From assembly GCA_036785325.1 (NCBI GenBank), contig JAXIVH010000019.1:5574614-5638613 (forward strand): DNA of 64,000 nucleotides, in the 5' to 3' direction. Source of the stretch: Urophycis tenuis (Eukaryota; Chordata; Actinopteri; Gadiformes; Phycidae). This document shows, in pieces, positions 20,145-34,000 of this stretch. Within the stretch, counting starts at the first letter, position 1; each line of letters starts with the position of its first letter. The position numbers and the translations under genes were made by a program. The notes below the pieces were generated by a model. That model saw nothing but the letters and a program-made list of their open reading frames with translations. It made no database searches and was not told the DNA's origin.

Positions 20145-23100
20145 CTTCTCATAGAAGCTGTTGTCTTTCCCTCTTTTTTTAGGGGGAAGGGGGGGGGGGG
20201 GGGGTTGGGTCGGTGCTCTGTTGTTTTTGAAGATGGCCGCAGCGCTACGGAGCCACAGCTAACCAAACAGGGCAGACAAAGAGTCGAGGGGCTGGCAAAA
20301 TCACTGATGTACTACTATAGAGGCTATTGGTGTCCTAGGTCATATTGCATGAGTCGCGTTCATCTCGTGTCCAAGTTCACTGTGAGGAGAAAAAAATGGT
20401 CAAAATGTCGATTCAACACATTTTTACCCCAACTTCCCCCATTTCACACCAACTGATTTACTGTCACACAATGGAGACAAAAGTGAAATACAGTACAGAG
20501 ACAAAGCCTTTCCCACATGCTAACCACATGTTAGAAACGTTTCAGTAACACTGATGTCTGCATGTGCCTAGCCATTTTTGGGACAACAAAAATGATGTGA
20601 TGACCTTAGGGTAAAACAAGCACTCGTACGAAAACAATGCAGAAAAGTCCAATAGATGACAAGGCAAAGGGCAATTCATTGTCATCATCTCCCTTACCAG
20701 TGGGGTCATCATTGCAGAAGCACTTTGTTCTTCACGCCTGCTAGCATTACTCCCACCTGTCCGAGTTGCCTTCATGTCATGTCTCTCGCTCACCTTGCTC
20801 CTTCTACAGCATCCTACTGACTAGAGTTACATAAAACAGACAATCATCTTGTCACCCGCACCCGCACCCCCCCCCCCCCCCCACACACACTTCCTCCTCA
20901 CGTGATCGCCAGAGGGAAAAACGAGCAGCCCACAAAATAGACCCCTTTGCACACGCGCGGCCTCGTCCACATTCACATGCTCGAACCCCGGGGTTCACAA
21001 AAGTGCAGTCGGACCTTGCGTAGCACCAGTCCACCTCCCCCTGGCGTGTAAAACCTTTATTAATACTTTAGCAGGAATTGAATAACGGCCCGGCACTGTC
21101 CGCAAGTGAATCACACACCCCGGCTGGCCTTTGTGTCGCTGTCAGAGGGGACTCATTACAGTACTTCAGATGGGCATAACTCAGACCGCCGCCTGTGACA
21201 CTGAGCAACCTTAACATGCAAGGTTGAAGACGCCGCTAATGACGGAGGGAAAACCGTAGCATGATGCAGGCATAGATTTAGCAGGAGGAGGTAAGGGAGG
21301 GGTAAGGTATGTGTGTGTGTGTGTGGGGGGGAGGGAGGGGGGGGGGAGCCAGGGGTTGGTTGGGGGTGACAAGGAAAGTCCACCCGCGGGACACTGGGAA
21401 ATCGGAGACGCATTAGCAATCAAATTGCGGAGGCGCGAGCAGAGAGGAAATCGACCCCGCCAATTTAGAATGGAGATTGTTGCTGCTTTGGCGGCCGGAG
21501 TTGAGGAACAGTCAGAGCGCAGGGATGGTAGTAAAGTGATCCGGCACCATATGCAATTAACCAAAAGGGATTTAAGGTGGCAGCCAAAAAGATACAGAAA
21601 AAAAACAAGGGGGAAGAGAGACATAAATAATAGATCATATTTGTGTACATACAGTACCTTTGGCATTGATACCAAGAAGGGAGGCATAAAAACCATACAC
21701 AAATCTCCAATCATAAACAAAGTCCCAAATTCTCCTGTGTTTGTCTTCTCCATCAGCACGTTACACGCATTTTCAATAGAATATAGAACTGAGATTTATA
21801 AAATCGTTTAAGGGTTACACTGTGCCATTCGATATTTAGTAGCTCTCAAGTACAAGTGATAACAAGAATGGCTGTCTGTTGTTGTTGTAGATGGTTTGCT
21901 TTCCTTCCCCACGGCTGGTGTGTCCCCTGCCGTTAAACATACAGGCCACCACTGGGAGAAAAGTTTCTTTTGTTGTGTTTTTGTACAGGGACTTCCCAAA
22001 GGGACACTTGACACTTATGGGACCATCTTGCATACAACTTTTGAACGATGAAATCCTATCTACACCGGGCCCCCATGAAGAAGACATTTTGTTATTGCTG
22101 CAGGCATATGGATCAACAAGGCTTTCAAACAAACAGTGTGCCTGTTACACTCTTTTTAACAGGCAGTGTCAACGAATGTGAATACGCAGTTTAATCAAAC
22201 CACTACCACCAAAATACAACCAAAACAAAGCTTAAATTAAGGCCTGTTTATAACCAAAATAATTTCTACGTCATAAAAGATTAATTATAATATAACTTGA
22301 TACAGCGACAAAAGTTAAACCAAGTCTGAAATAATAACAGACTTTCCAAACAATCACATCGCAGTTTGGATAACAGAAGAAAATAAAAAAAAGCACCTTT
22401 GATAAGAGACAAAAGAATGAACCAAGGACACAAACGTTATCTACAATATTGTTTATCTTATAAGTCGGCAACAGGGCAAAATACAAAATAAAAACACTAT
22501 TGCAGAAGATAAAGTTTTGAGAGAGAGCCACATTGAGCACACATTGGGTCATTGCAGGTATTGGCAAACAAATAATATTACAATTGGGCCATGGCATTAC
22601 AGTGCAAAGTGTGTGTGACAAGTTAGGATATAAGATTTTGTAATAGAAAACATTTCAAAGATTGATGATTTCGATTTGCGTAATCTCCATACAATCTCAA
22701 TTTTTTTTTTTAACACATAAAGCTTTAAACCAAGCTAAAGGCACTTGCAAATGACTACGGACATGTACAAAATATTTTACAATATTTTCTTACATTTTAG
22801 TTGAAGTTTTAAGATTTAAGCCTGTATTTTCAAACGGAATTGCAGCAAGAGAAATAGTATTTTGTGATGTTAACATTAAGGAACAAAATAAATATGAAAA
22901 CAAAAAAACTGTAAACTTAAATCGTAATCCAGCCCAGTCTAAACAAAGAGAGGATCTGGTTTGTGTTTGAATCACATGTGTTATTAAACATGGTCATTTG
23001 TATACTATGTCAAATTTGATCCATTAAAAGGAAACCCGTAAAGTGCTTCTTTGGATGGAAAGGCAAATTAACACTGATTCAAAAAATATATATAAAAACA

Positions 23101-24286
23101 CAATTGGACATTTGACGGAAGGAAAACTGATTATTGATTACGAAGAACAGTTTACTCTCAATTGTTTAGTTGACTGGATTTAAAGCAAGTTACTACATAC
23201 AAAAGTAATAAAATCATACAACTAAGGCAACAATAAACAAAAATAAAATGATTTAAAATGCTTTCAGGCCGTTGACTTTTGCGCCTTCCCAAAAAAGACG
23301 AGGATTTCAACACAGCTCGCTAAGCTAACATTGCGTGCCATCACTTTGCCCACCTCTGGAGACAATTAAAACATTTTCATCGGTTAACATGGCTCTAGAT
23401 TAATTTACTTACACAATATACCTGCTCTGGTTTTGGTAAATCACCCCACCCCCCCCTCCCCTCTTACCCAGCTACACACATTTGTGGTCCACAGACAGTA
23501 CCTCATCATTCATTTTATGGCAGTGTAAGTGCCCATTACATGGCACTGGACTTAACGTGCCACGGTGGTAGAGTTGGGGCGAAAGCATCACCCTCTTAAT
23601 ATTCATTCTTCTGAGTCTCATTCACACTCATCTTTTGTTACGCTAAAGAAAACAAGAGTAAAATGGACCGAGAAAGGCAGCAGAAATGTTTTGAGGACTG
23701 TAAAAACGCCGCCCGCCCCCCACGCCCACCTCCCTCCAGTGAACTGTTTCCAGTGACCAAGAACACAAGGCTATGAGGGAGGGGGCATCGCCTGGACGAC
23801 ATCCACCATTGAAAACGTTTGAGGACGCCCTCGAAAAAAAACGAGAGCTTTGCTAACATAAAACACTATGTTACAACGATAAAGAAACCAATTCTTTTTG
23901 ACAGTCTCTCTCTTTTTTTTTCTTTCTGCAGCTGCTCGCTTCCCACTGCAGACAAATACTCTCTCGTTTGGGTCCTTGTTTTAATTGACTGTGATCTAAA
24001 GAGTAGTTACAGTGCACTACATGGCTTCTCTACACAAAAAAAAGAGCATTTGGAATTCAGTAGGTTACTCTCTAGCATCATTGATATCAAGTTGTGTGTG
24101 TGTGTGTGTATGTGTATGTGTGTGTGTGTTTGTGTTTGTGTTGGGGGTCAGGTTGCATGCCTGACCGTTGCACACAAACCATTTCTCCCGCTCTTTGGCC
24201 TTCCATGGCAGACTTGGTGTTAAGGCGCCATCTTCGTTCCACTCCCATGTGTCCTTCTACAGCCCTCCTCTTCCTCAAGGCCGCCG
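20145..24286. other. Intergenic DNA and probable cers2 3' UTR
   Basis: No coding exon supported. 20860-21040 is richer in GC and CpG and could be the promoter of the cortexin-like gene. 22200-24286 is AT-rich with T-rich and GT-rich patches, as expected for a long 3' UTR read on the minus strand from the stop at 24287. The polyadenylation site was not fixed. Confidence 0.45.
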
Positions 24287-24433
24287 TCACTCCATCTTGC
24301 CGTGGTTGTTGTTCAGTGGAGCGTGGCCATTTTGTGCGTGGCCGTTCTTGGACTTCTCCTGCCTGGCGTGGTCGGCGTCCTCGTCTTCGGTCTCGCTCTC
24401 CTCGTGGTCGCTCCGCTCGTCCGCCACGATGTG
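24287..24433 (-). CDS. cers2: Ceramide synthase 2, last coding exon
   Basis: Ceramide synthases acylate sphinganine in the ER membrane; CERS2 prefers very-long acyl chains. This exon has a CCGCAG acceptor, 48 codons and TGA. It begins HIVADERSDHEESETEDED and ends NGHAPLNNNHGKME. The DERSD-x-EE acidic block and the closing NGH-x-x-LNNNH-x-K correspond to the cytosolic tail of vertebrate CERS2. The TLC catalytic domain and membrane helices are not visible: an assembly gap starts about 290 bp upstream and no such exon is seen between the gap and 31 kb. The exon is therefore orphaned here, not necessarily in the animal. A 3-unit minisatellite (24463-24545) lies just before the acceptor. Confidence 0.8.
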   Translation of the reverse strand, partial: HIVADERSDHEESETEDEDADHARQEKSKNGHAQNGHAPLNNNHGKME

Positions 24434-24462
24434 CTGCGGGCGGGACGGGGGGGGGGGCTTGG

Positions 24463-24545
24463 GTTTAGGAGGTACGAATGACCGCCGGGGTTTAGAAGGA
24501 CCGAACGACCGCTGGGGTTTAGAAGGACCGAAACGACCGCCGACC
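24463..24545. repeat. Short minisatellite, about 3 units of ~30 bp
   Basis: The unit GGTTTAGAAGGACCGAACGA plus about 10 bp recurs three times with small changes, just upstream of the cers2 last exon. Confidence 0.8.
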
Positions 24546-24718
24546 AGGCGACCGGCAAAGTTCTAGAGACGAGCGTGCACCGCTTGTACACGCAACGTCA
24601 GCGAGCGCAACGCTTTGAGACGACACACGTTGATAATGTGTACGCGTGCGATACATATAAAAATAAAGCAGCTTTAAAGCGAAGATCAACCGTTTTTTTT
24701 TTTTTTTTTTAAATCATC

Positions 24719-24918
24719 NNNNNNNNNNNNNNNNNNNNNNNNNNNNNNNNNNNNNNNNNNNNNNNNNNNNNNNNNNNNNNNNNNNNNNNNNNNNNNNNNN
24801 NNNNNNNNNNNNNNNNNNNNNNNNNNNNNNNNNNNNNNNNNNNNNNNNNNNNNNNNNNNNNNNNNNNNNNNNNNNNNNNNNNNNNNNNNNNNNNNNNNNN
24901 NNNNNNNNNNNNNNNNNN
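24719..24918. other. Assembly gap of 200 N
   Basis: Exactly 200 undetermined bases, a conventional placeholder size, so the true length is unknown. On the minus strand the base run next to the gap reads CTTTCAG|CACCGT, an acceptor pointing into the gap; missing cers2 coding exons probably lie there. Confidence 0.97.
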
Positions 24919-25020
24919 ACGGTGCTGAAAGGCAGGTTCAGGTGGAGGCCGCTTGACCCACGTCCTCAGTCTGTGGGGAGACGAGTGGCAGGGCTGTTCA
25001 CGCTGCGCGACGCGCACTTA

Positions 25021-25038
25021 CGCACACACACGCACGCG

Positions 25039-25074
<36 letters not shown>
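25021..25074. repeat. (CA)n microsatellite
   Basis: About 25 CA units with CG interruptions at the left end. Confidence 0.95.
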
Positions 25075-25077
<3 letters not shown>

Positions 25078-27700
25078 ATAAGTGTATAGACATTGAATGT
25101 TTTCGTACATTTCTGATGGGCTTTTGTTGTATTTGTGCTAATGTGACTCTGATCTAATGGAGCAGAGCTCTTCGTAGACATTGTGAATAGCATGTGTGTA
25201 CTTTTCTATTTTATTTTAAATAAGGCAAGCGATCAACAGCCACGGTACATACACTGTGGACGGTTTAATAATATATAATCATGACCTCAATAGTTTTGTG
25301 TCAATACCCACAGAAAGCTGTTGAGACGGGTTGAATGTTCAAGGCATTGTGCGTTCCTAACTACGTTTTTATTGTTTGCCTAAATTCGACTACTACACCT
25401 TTATGAAAGAAAAGAAAATGAATACAAAACACACAATGTGTGGTAAATAAAAGGTTCTGGATAACAAAATCCTTTGTTGTATTGTCCTTCATGGATTTAG
25501 ACATGTTGAAGCCCAAAGGCTACAGATATGTGACAGTGTGTCAATATAGACTCAAGCTGTCTCTTTCCCAACAGACGGTGACAATGACATAGACGTGATT
25601 ATCACATTTGGTGAAAATGTGTTAAAAGCACACAAATATATTCCACATAAAAAAAGAAATTCATACCTGAATCTGGAATGGATGTTGTCCCCTTTTTTTC
25701 CTTCGATAATTTCTTGTCCAATTAGATATTTTTTTTATTTTTGTGAAATGAATGTCTGGAATCTTCTCACAAGTTAGGCCTATATACCACCTATGGCAAC
25801 GCAACTAACAAATCCAACGGTTCCTTTATCCGTTACGAGCGTGTTTTTCCCCAAGATCTGTTTGTTTTCTTCTCTTCTTTGTTGACAGATTCTAGCCGGA
25901 ATTGGATTTCCGCTCAAAAAATAAAATATAAAAAATATATACGAAGATGTGGGGTTGAAAAAAAAAATCCCTGATAAATGAGATTTGTTTTATATGTTAA
26001 AATGTTCGCTCCCTTGAACGGTCTACGAGGAACGGGCAGTCGCTAACTCCCGGGTTGGTTCTTCTCTGCCTCGTTCTCTGTGTCTGTGTGTAGCTACTCC
26101 TTTGACGTCGTAAGCCGGTGTCTCCCTCCCTGTCGATCTCAGTTCCATCCCTCCCTTGGGTTGTACAAGCCGTGATGTCTTCCGCAGGGACCGTCTCAAA
26201 AAGATTCCCGAGAAACTAGACAGAAAAATTGGAAACCCAATTTAATACAGCTCGTCCAACATGTTTATGCGCGAGTGTATACCTATAGCCTGTAGCTACG
26301 GGAAGGATTGTAAATACAAAAAAAATGTGGTACATCATTCCCTTTTTTTCATTTGGAATTGAATACGATGCGAGTCCCACTGTTAGGGACAGTTGAATCC
26401 GTGATGTGTTATGTGCTTTCAAAAGCAATGCAATGAAATTCTGACTTAGCTGGTTCACTTTGGAAAAACTGTTTTGGTAGAATTCAGGAAGGAAATATCT
26501 CAATATAGCGCTACAGTAGATGTGCGGCAGATTAAAGAGCAGTGAAGGTTTATTTTTATGGGAGCGCTGAACGTCGTGCTGGTAAGACACATGCAGACGG
26601 TCCCTGACATCAAGGCACGCAAATCTGTCTTTTGTTCTCGTGGTAGAGCTGGCCGTGGTGCTGAAATACGTGTCTGTCACATACATGTGGAAATAAATGT
26701 GTAATCATGACAGCATACGAGATGAGACATTGTTCCCCATCACTAAAACGTGAATCATTAGAGGGACTCGCGCCTTTTTGTTTTGTTTTTATACACCGAC
26801 CAAGCATGTAAACAATAAGCCCACATGACTTGGTACACAACCGACATGCGCACAAAAAAAAAGAAAAAAACTGGGATAGACTTCAAAGAGTCACGACAAC
26901 CTACTACGGCTAGTAATGAATGTACCATAACAAGAATATATAGTCTACCAGTGTGTATTTAGCGCCCCATTCAATGGGTGGGTGGAGGGGTGGGGGGGCT
27001 AAATTGAAATTCTCAACGCTGTACTCAGACTTCTAGGCTAACCTCAAACGGCGGGACTACCATCTGCCATCGTTACCTAAATCCTCTCCATGCCCACGAC
27101 GAAGCCTTCAGCCCCAATATAGACGGGTCGCTAAAGGACTTTATCTAGCAGAGATCATCCCGCGCGTGCTTCATTTATCCATGATGTGACGCCACCTGGC
27201 CACGCCCATAATGTACATTAAAAAAAAGATGTATATTTATATATATACATTACACACACGACCAATATTGGGTAGCAATAAATGAGGCTATTATTGCAAT
27301 TTGGTATGGTAATGTACATATTTTAATTATTACACGAATACAATTTTAATTAGCACAATTCATGTATTCTAAATATCTAGAATATAATATTCTGAATTGC
27401 AATGACAAAGTAGGGAGGCTGTACTAAAATTATGGAGGTGGCCTATTTATTTTAGATTTCATTTTGTTTGTGACTTTGGGCATCGACAAAACTGCTTCAT
27501 ATAGATTCACCAGTTGAACAGTAAGACATCAGTCGACACAGTTCAACACGATGTTGACACAAATAATAGGCCTGCACACAATAAGGACATATGTATTTTT
27601 ATTTTATTCCATAAAATACAGGTTATATAAACATAGGACAACAGGCAACGTACACCAAACAAACCCTTTAAAAGGGTTAATATCTGGAACCCAAAGGTCG
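25075..27700. other. AT-rich non-coding stretch
   Basis: No exon with recognisable protein similarity. Could contain cers2 introns or 5' UTR exons, but nothing in the sequence demonstrates it. Confidence 0.5.
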
Positions 27701-27704
27701 CGCG

Positions 27705-27737
<33 letters not shown>

Positions 27738-28099
27738 AACTTACTCAACCTCGTCCATTTCAACTTCCCCGATGTTTTCCTCGAATCCAGTTCTACATCT
27801 AAAAGACATGGAATAATATTAAAAACAAAGTGGGTAGTATCTGTGATTGCCTTTTCGCCGAAGCGAGCGAGCCCACAAACACTGATTAAAGCGTGCATTT
27901 TAAAATGATTCATACTAACGTGAAAAATGGCTGAACACGACCAGATAGATGAGATTGTCTGTTCCGGAGCCACTGGCACCGCGGGACAGCGCGGTCACAG
28001 AGCCCAGTGCCTGCGAATTGAGATGGTGTGTTTTGGGGAGTGCAGAGTAGTAAAGTTCGATTAGTAATCAAACAAATCAATGATTGGACAAATTAGGCG

Positions 28100-31080
28100 A
28101 TCATTACATAGGCGACACACACGCACTAAACGTAAGCAAGCCATTAAACGTGACGCATCGTTGAAGTGCGTCAATATGTTACGGGTCAACGCGTATGGAT
28201 GTCTTCCAAACATACAACGTGATCTGGCAACACTCTCTATTTGCCATTCACACTAACGTGCGAAGTATAACGACATCAACACATGTGGTATCGTTGACGC
28301 GGACGAAACAACCCCCGTTTTGATTAACCGAGCCATACATGTAGTTACCTACGAATAATGCGAAAAAAACAACAACCCGTGTTTTAAAATGTATTATGGG
28401 CCACGGTGTTTGTTCGACGCGACGTGCTACCAGTCCAACTAAAAATTATGTAATCGTTGTGAAAAGATCTACTGACACCTAGCGGCGGGTTTACGTATGG
28501 TATGGTATTCTGTACAAACGACCGTCCACAACGTTTGACCTTTAGGCCTGCCCCTGAAAACCAACAGGCTCGCCTAACCATTTCCAAGTCAGGTCATAAG
28601 TCATATCTAATGAATGAACATTCGTAACATTTGTGTGGAACACTTGAATAAATGTAGTTCACCATACTGGGTGAAATACATAGGATTTTCTATTGAATCT
28701 AATCAACTTCCCAATAAATGGAATTCATCCTTTTTCTAATTATGGCTACAGCTTTGGGTTAAGGTGTTAAAGGTTATTTAAAAATGAATCATAACCTTAA
28801 GTAGGGGAATGTCTTGCATTTCAAATTAGGCCTATCAACATGACACATTTTGGTAAATGTATGGCACATGCATAGATACATGTTACGTATTTGTACTTTA
28901 AAAGCAATTTAGGATTTGAATTCTAATTTTGTGATTCAATGTAGGATTCCCACTTGGGGATGCAAGGAAAGTTGAGTTTGCAAGCGTGTAACAAGTTTAC
29001 TGGCCTCGCAGTTACACCAGAATGACAATGAAGTCACTTGCAGCACTTTGCATTTTATAGTATTTAATAACTATTGAGAATGGGTAAGAAGGCAACAAAT
29101 GTAAAAAAAAAAAGGGCCCTTTAAAGACTAATTGAATGCATTGCTAATGGTTACTATTCTAAATGTTCCAGAGGCATCAACGTGATTTCAAATCAAGGTT
29201 TATTTGAATATGTTTAAAATAAGAGTTGACAACGAAAGAAAGAACAATTTATTCTAATTTGTAAGGGCACTTTTAGTTTTCCGCTCAAATGGATACAAAA
29301 AAAAAAGAATTTGAATAAACAAGCAACCAGTGTTAGTATACAAGCATTTCTTTTTGGAGGAACCAAAAAATACTCTAAAGTGGTCGAAACTAAACTAAAA
29401 TCACTGCTGGATGTACAAGTCTGAGGTGATGGGAGCTACTGAACACCACCCAACACGCACTTACACCCAATTACAGCACTACTGCGAAATGGAAGATCAT
29501 GGCAGGTCATATGCTGCTCTGACAGGTCAGAATCCTTCAGGATGGAGAAAGAACATTAACCATTCAAACTAGAAAACCTAAGCAATAGTGTGTCAATGGG
29601 GTCGACTCAACCACTCTGACTTGAAGAGTAGTTTGACCTTTTCCCTTGCCAGGTCTTGGAGAAATGGCATGAACGGGCAGAAACAGATATGGCTTAATTG
29701 ACTCTTTATATCTTCACGTAATACTTGTTTATTCAAACCATTATAACAATTCGATCAAAATATTGAGTTCACTTAAAATGTTGAGTTTGATTAGCTGACA
29801 AGAGGATATTTTAATATTGTTTTTTTTTTAATCTAATTTCGAAACATTCAAGTGAATAGCAAGGATCAGAGAACAGGAATTATTCAAATAAATAGCCGTC
29901 TAGCCGAAAATCCAAATTAATATCTACTGTTTAGATTCTTAATGTGATGGCTTATGATTTCAGGCAGTGGAGTGAAGGCAGATGAAGAAAGAACACATTG
30001 TCTTTTTAAAGTCAGATTTTTTATTAAGTCAGGACAAATAAAATGGTGCCGGAGAAGAATCTTCGTCGTCTTCCAAAAAATGAACTTCGTATCTTCTCTG
30101 TCCCGTTTTGCGAAGACAAACCCCCCCCCAAAAAATCTTCCCCCAAGACCCCATTCCTTTCGCATTAAACTGAGCTGCACGGCCATCCTTTCTGCGCTCT
30201 ACTGGGACCACACGCCACCCCCGTCGCCATATTTAAACCACTGCACTACACAAGGAGACCGCCACTTCAGAAACACAACATTTGCTGCTGGAACAATTGA
30301 CAAAAAGACTCCCGCACCCCCCCCCCCCCAGCTGGCGGAGCAAACGAGCAGCTATTGTAAAGAGGAAGCGGGATATCTTCAGTGAAAGCCCCGCACGGAC
30401 ACGAAAACAAGGGCTGAGTTTTAAAAGTGATGCAGGCTACCGGTTGGAACGAGCCGTGGAAGAGCTTTGTCACAGAGAAACAGCAGAACAAACAGCTATA
30501 TTTCCCGTCGACCACACGAGGAAAGAAGTACTTAACGTCAAATTCAACTGAAAAAAGTACTATTATTATTATTATTTTTTTTTTTTAAAGGAACTGGTGT
30601 TTACGCGAATGCATGCACAGAAGCATGCCATGCATCTCTCGTGGGCATTGCCGAGAAACGAGTGCGCCATTATAAATTCTAATATAATGGACATTAGGTT
30701 TGAAACCAAAAAAAAAAAGTAACAAAAAAAGTGAATTTTAGATAGCCACCTCTTATATTCTGTTATCTTCTGTCTTCGTACGTCAGCGTGGTAGCAGCCC
30801 CAACCTCCGCTTTCCATGCCAGCCCTCGGTGTCCTCTTCAGACCTCCTCCTCCTCCTCCTCTTCCTCAGGCCTCCTCCTCCTCCTCCTCCTCCTCCTCCT
30901 CCTCTCCTCTTCTGCCATTCCCCCGGCTCTCCAGACTCGACCCGATAACCAATCAGCTTGAGGTCCCGGCCCACCACATCATAACACCCCCCCCCCCCCC
31001 CCCCCCCCCCCCGGTGCCGTCCCACCCTGGGGGACGCGTGCCTAAGAGTTTCTGCGCCTCGCGCCAGCTAACCCTCGGGG
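28100..31080. other. Non-coding; right end likely rprd2 3' UTR
   Basis: AT-rich DNA with no supported gene. The last 1 kb or more before 31081 should be rprd2 3' UTR on the minus strand. It includes a TCC-rich repeat (30840-30905) and a poly-C run (30988-31012). Confidence 0.5.
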
Positions 31081-34000
31081 TCAGTAGCGCGGCGGGAGGA
31101 AAGGTCTTTTCGGGAGGAACCCGGGTCCACCGGGCCCGCCGGGCCCGCCGCCTCTGGGACCCGGACGCTTGCCTCTCAGCCACGGGTCGGGGCCGCGGAA
31201 CGGAGCGAAGGGCGGCCCCGGGTGCATGGGCCCCCTCGGCCGCGGGTGGAGACCCGGGTGGAGTCCCGGGTGGAGCATGGGCCGGGGGGGCGGCGGCGGC
31301 GGCAACCGCGGGCCCGGGTGGCGCATTTCAGAGTGCGGCGGCGGCGGCGGCCTCCTCTGACGCAGGCGGGGAGGAGAGTCACGGGGCTGAAAGTCATAGT
31401 GGAAGCCCTCGGACGGCGACACGGGCCCCCTGGGGTAGCCGTGGGGCGGGCTGGCCTCTCGGTAGTAAGGCTCCTCGGGGCGGAAGTAAGGGTCCTGGGG
31501 CGGCCGGAAAGGGGGGCCCTCGTCCTCGTAAGGGGGCGGCGCCGGGCGGTACGGGTCCTCGCGGAAGTGTCCGCCTCCGTCGTCCCGCGGGTAGCGCCGG
31601 TCCTCCACAGGGGGGCGGGGCGGGTCGTCGGGGCGACGGTAGGGGTCGTCGCGGCGATCGTACTGGGGGTCGTCGCGGTGGAAGACGGACTTGTGCTGGT
31701 GGTCGTGGACCACCATGCCGCTGATGATGCTGTCCCCCTCGGGCCGGGCGACGGCCTCCGCCTCCGGGTGGAGGGCGGGGCGCTGCTCCGCGGCGGGCGC
31801 GGCGCGGGGCGCGTCGAAGCCGGTGGGCGGCGGGGGCAGCCGGGGAACCGGAGGGAGGTTACTGCTGTAGAAGTCGGAGCAGGACCCGGGACCCTGGGGC
31901 GGGGCCCGGCCGCGCGCCTCCTGATTCGGATCTTGTTGGTACCGGTACTGACCCGGGGGCTGGCTTTCTTCACCGCCGCCGCCGCCGCCCCCCCCCCGGC
32001 ATGGCCGAACCGTGGCCCCTGGGGTTCGGGCCGGCGCCCGTCTCGGGGTACGCGCCCCCGTACCAGCCCCTGTGTCCATCGCTTCGGAAGCCCTCCGCTG
32101 TCTGGCTGCCGCCGGTGGTGGTGGTGGTGGGGGAGGGGGTGCCCTGGCCCGCCCCCAAGGGCGGCAGGCGGGACCCTTGCTCTGTGGTAAACGCTTGGTA
32201 GTGTGCAGCGGGGGCCGCCACCGCGGGGATGGCTCTCTCCTGGCCGGCAGACTGATATGGATGGTAGCCCTGGCCGTTGTGGGACTCCCCCGGCGGCAGC
32301 TGCAGGCGGGGCTGCGGTGGCGGATCGCCGGGCGCTCGCCAGCTGTTGTTGTTGTTGTTCTGGTACGCGGCAGAAGACGAGACGTCGCCCACGGCTTGCG
32401 TGGGCAGATTTGCGCTGGCTGCCCGCGGCGGCGGCGGCGGCTGCGGCGGCCCCGAGGCGAACTTCCGTGCCGCCTGGTTGTCCATGGCCTCGTCTTGGGT
32501 GGGCGTGCCCCCGCCCTCGTCACGCACGGGGGTGCCGTCGCGCGTGTCCGTCCCGGCCACGGGGCTTAGGTTGCGGCTCCCCACCGCCACCGCCACCACC
32601 GCCGCCGCCGTCGTCGCCGTCGTCGCCGTCGTCGCCGCCGCCACCGGCTCGGCTCCGAAGCTCAGGTTGAAGGCGCTGAAGCCCGGGTTGCCCTGCAGGA
32701 AGCTGTGGATCTTGGACTCCAGGCTGTCGGAGGCCACCGGCGGCTCGGGCTCCGGCGCCAGGTCCATGTCCCGGTGGAGGGCCTGCACCAGGGCCGAGGC
32801 GGCGCGGGACGCCAGGGGGGACGGGGCGGGCGTCACGGGCCGGGAGGCGGGGCCTGCGGGGCGGGAGGCGGGGCCTGCGGGCCGGGAGGCGGGGCCGGGC
32901 TTCGCCGCGAAGGCGGATGGAAAAGGCGTGGGGGGGAGAGAGGGTGGAGGGTGGCCTGTGGGTGGTGCTGATGTGGACGCTGTTGTTGTCGTCGCCGCTG
33001 CTGCTGCTGCTGCTGCTGCCGCTGCTGCTGCTGCCAGGGCGGAGGGGGGGAAAAGGGAGGGCTGCGCTTTGCTTTGCCGAGAGTCAGCCGGGGCGCTCTG
33101 AGCCGGCCTGCTTAGCATAGAGGTCAGGCCTGACGGGGGTGAGGAGACAAAGGAATAATGATATTTTAAAAAAAAAAAGAAAGAAAAAGAAATGAGTGAA
33201 AACCAGCATCTGAGGCTAGGGAAACAAGACACGATCATCGAGCGTGACAGCAATGAAAAAACACTGAATGCCATTACATTTGCATAAAATAGCTTGACAT
33301 TGTTATAATGGATAGCATTCATATTTTTAACTCAGCAATACCCATCCATTCTGGCGTCTCTGACAGTTAATAGTAACGTGGATGCATGGGGCATAATTTC
33401 ATTTGATTTATTAATTCCCTATTGGAAAACAGGGAAAATTGGAAAATCCCTCATACCCATAGAGCGCGATACTATTCAGTAGGGGTGTAAGAAAACCAAT
33501 TCTATGATTCTGAATATATGATTTGCAACTTCCTAAACGTGTTTGCATTATTGCAAACATAAAACCACATAAATCCTTCCTCTGCTTTCATGCCGTACTT
33601 TGCCACACCGCACACACTTTAGCAGACTGTGACACGCGTGCCCCTGTGTACTGAAACTAGACGGGATTTTCAGCAGGGAATCGCTCTGAATCACGAATCG
33701 AGTCGTGACGCCCAAGAATCAAAATCCAATGGTGAGATTGGAAGGTGTGTGTGTGTGTGTGGGGGGGGGCGTGTCAGGTGCGTGCTCTCACCCTGCAGGC
33801 CACTTCCTGGCCCTTGGACTTTGGACAGAGCACTCAGGAGGCCCCCGGGGGTCAGGTCCACCTTGGACAGGAGGCTCCCCAGAGGGGCGAGTGGGAGCGG
33901 AGGGGTGGGGGCCCGGGGCGGAGGAGAGGGCGGGCTCCCCACTGCCGGCCCTGAGGAGAGACCCAACGGTGACTTACGATTGGTTGGCGTACGACCACAG

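Noticed and set aside
31222..32190. Long plus-strand open frames (over 300 codons) opposite rprd2
   Set aside because: They are antisense shadows of the GC-rich last rprd2 exon; the minus strand carries the conserved protein and matching splice sites.
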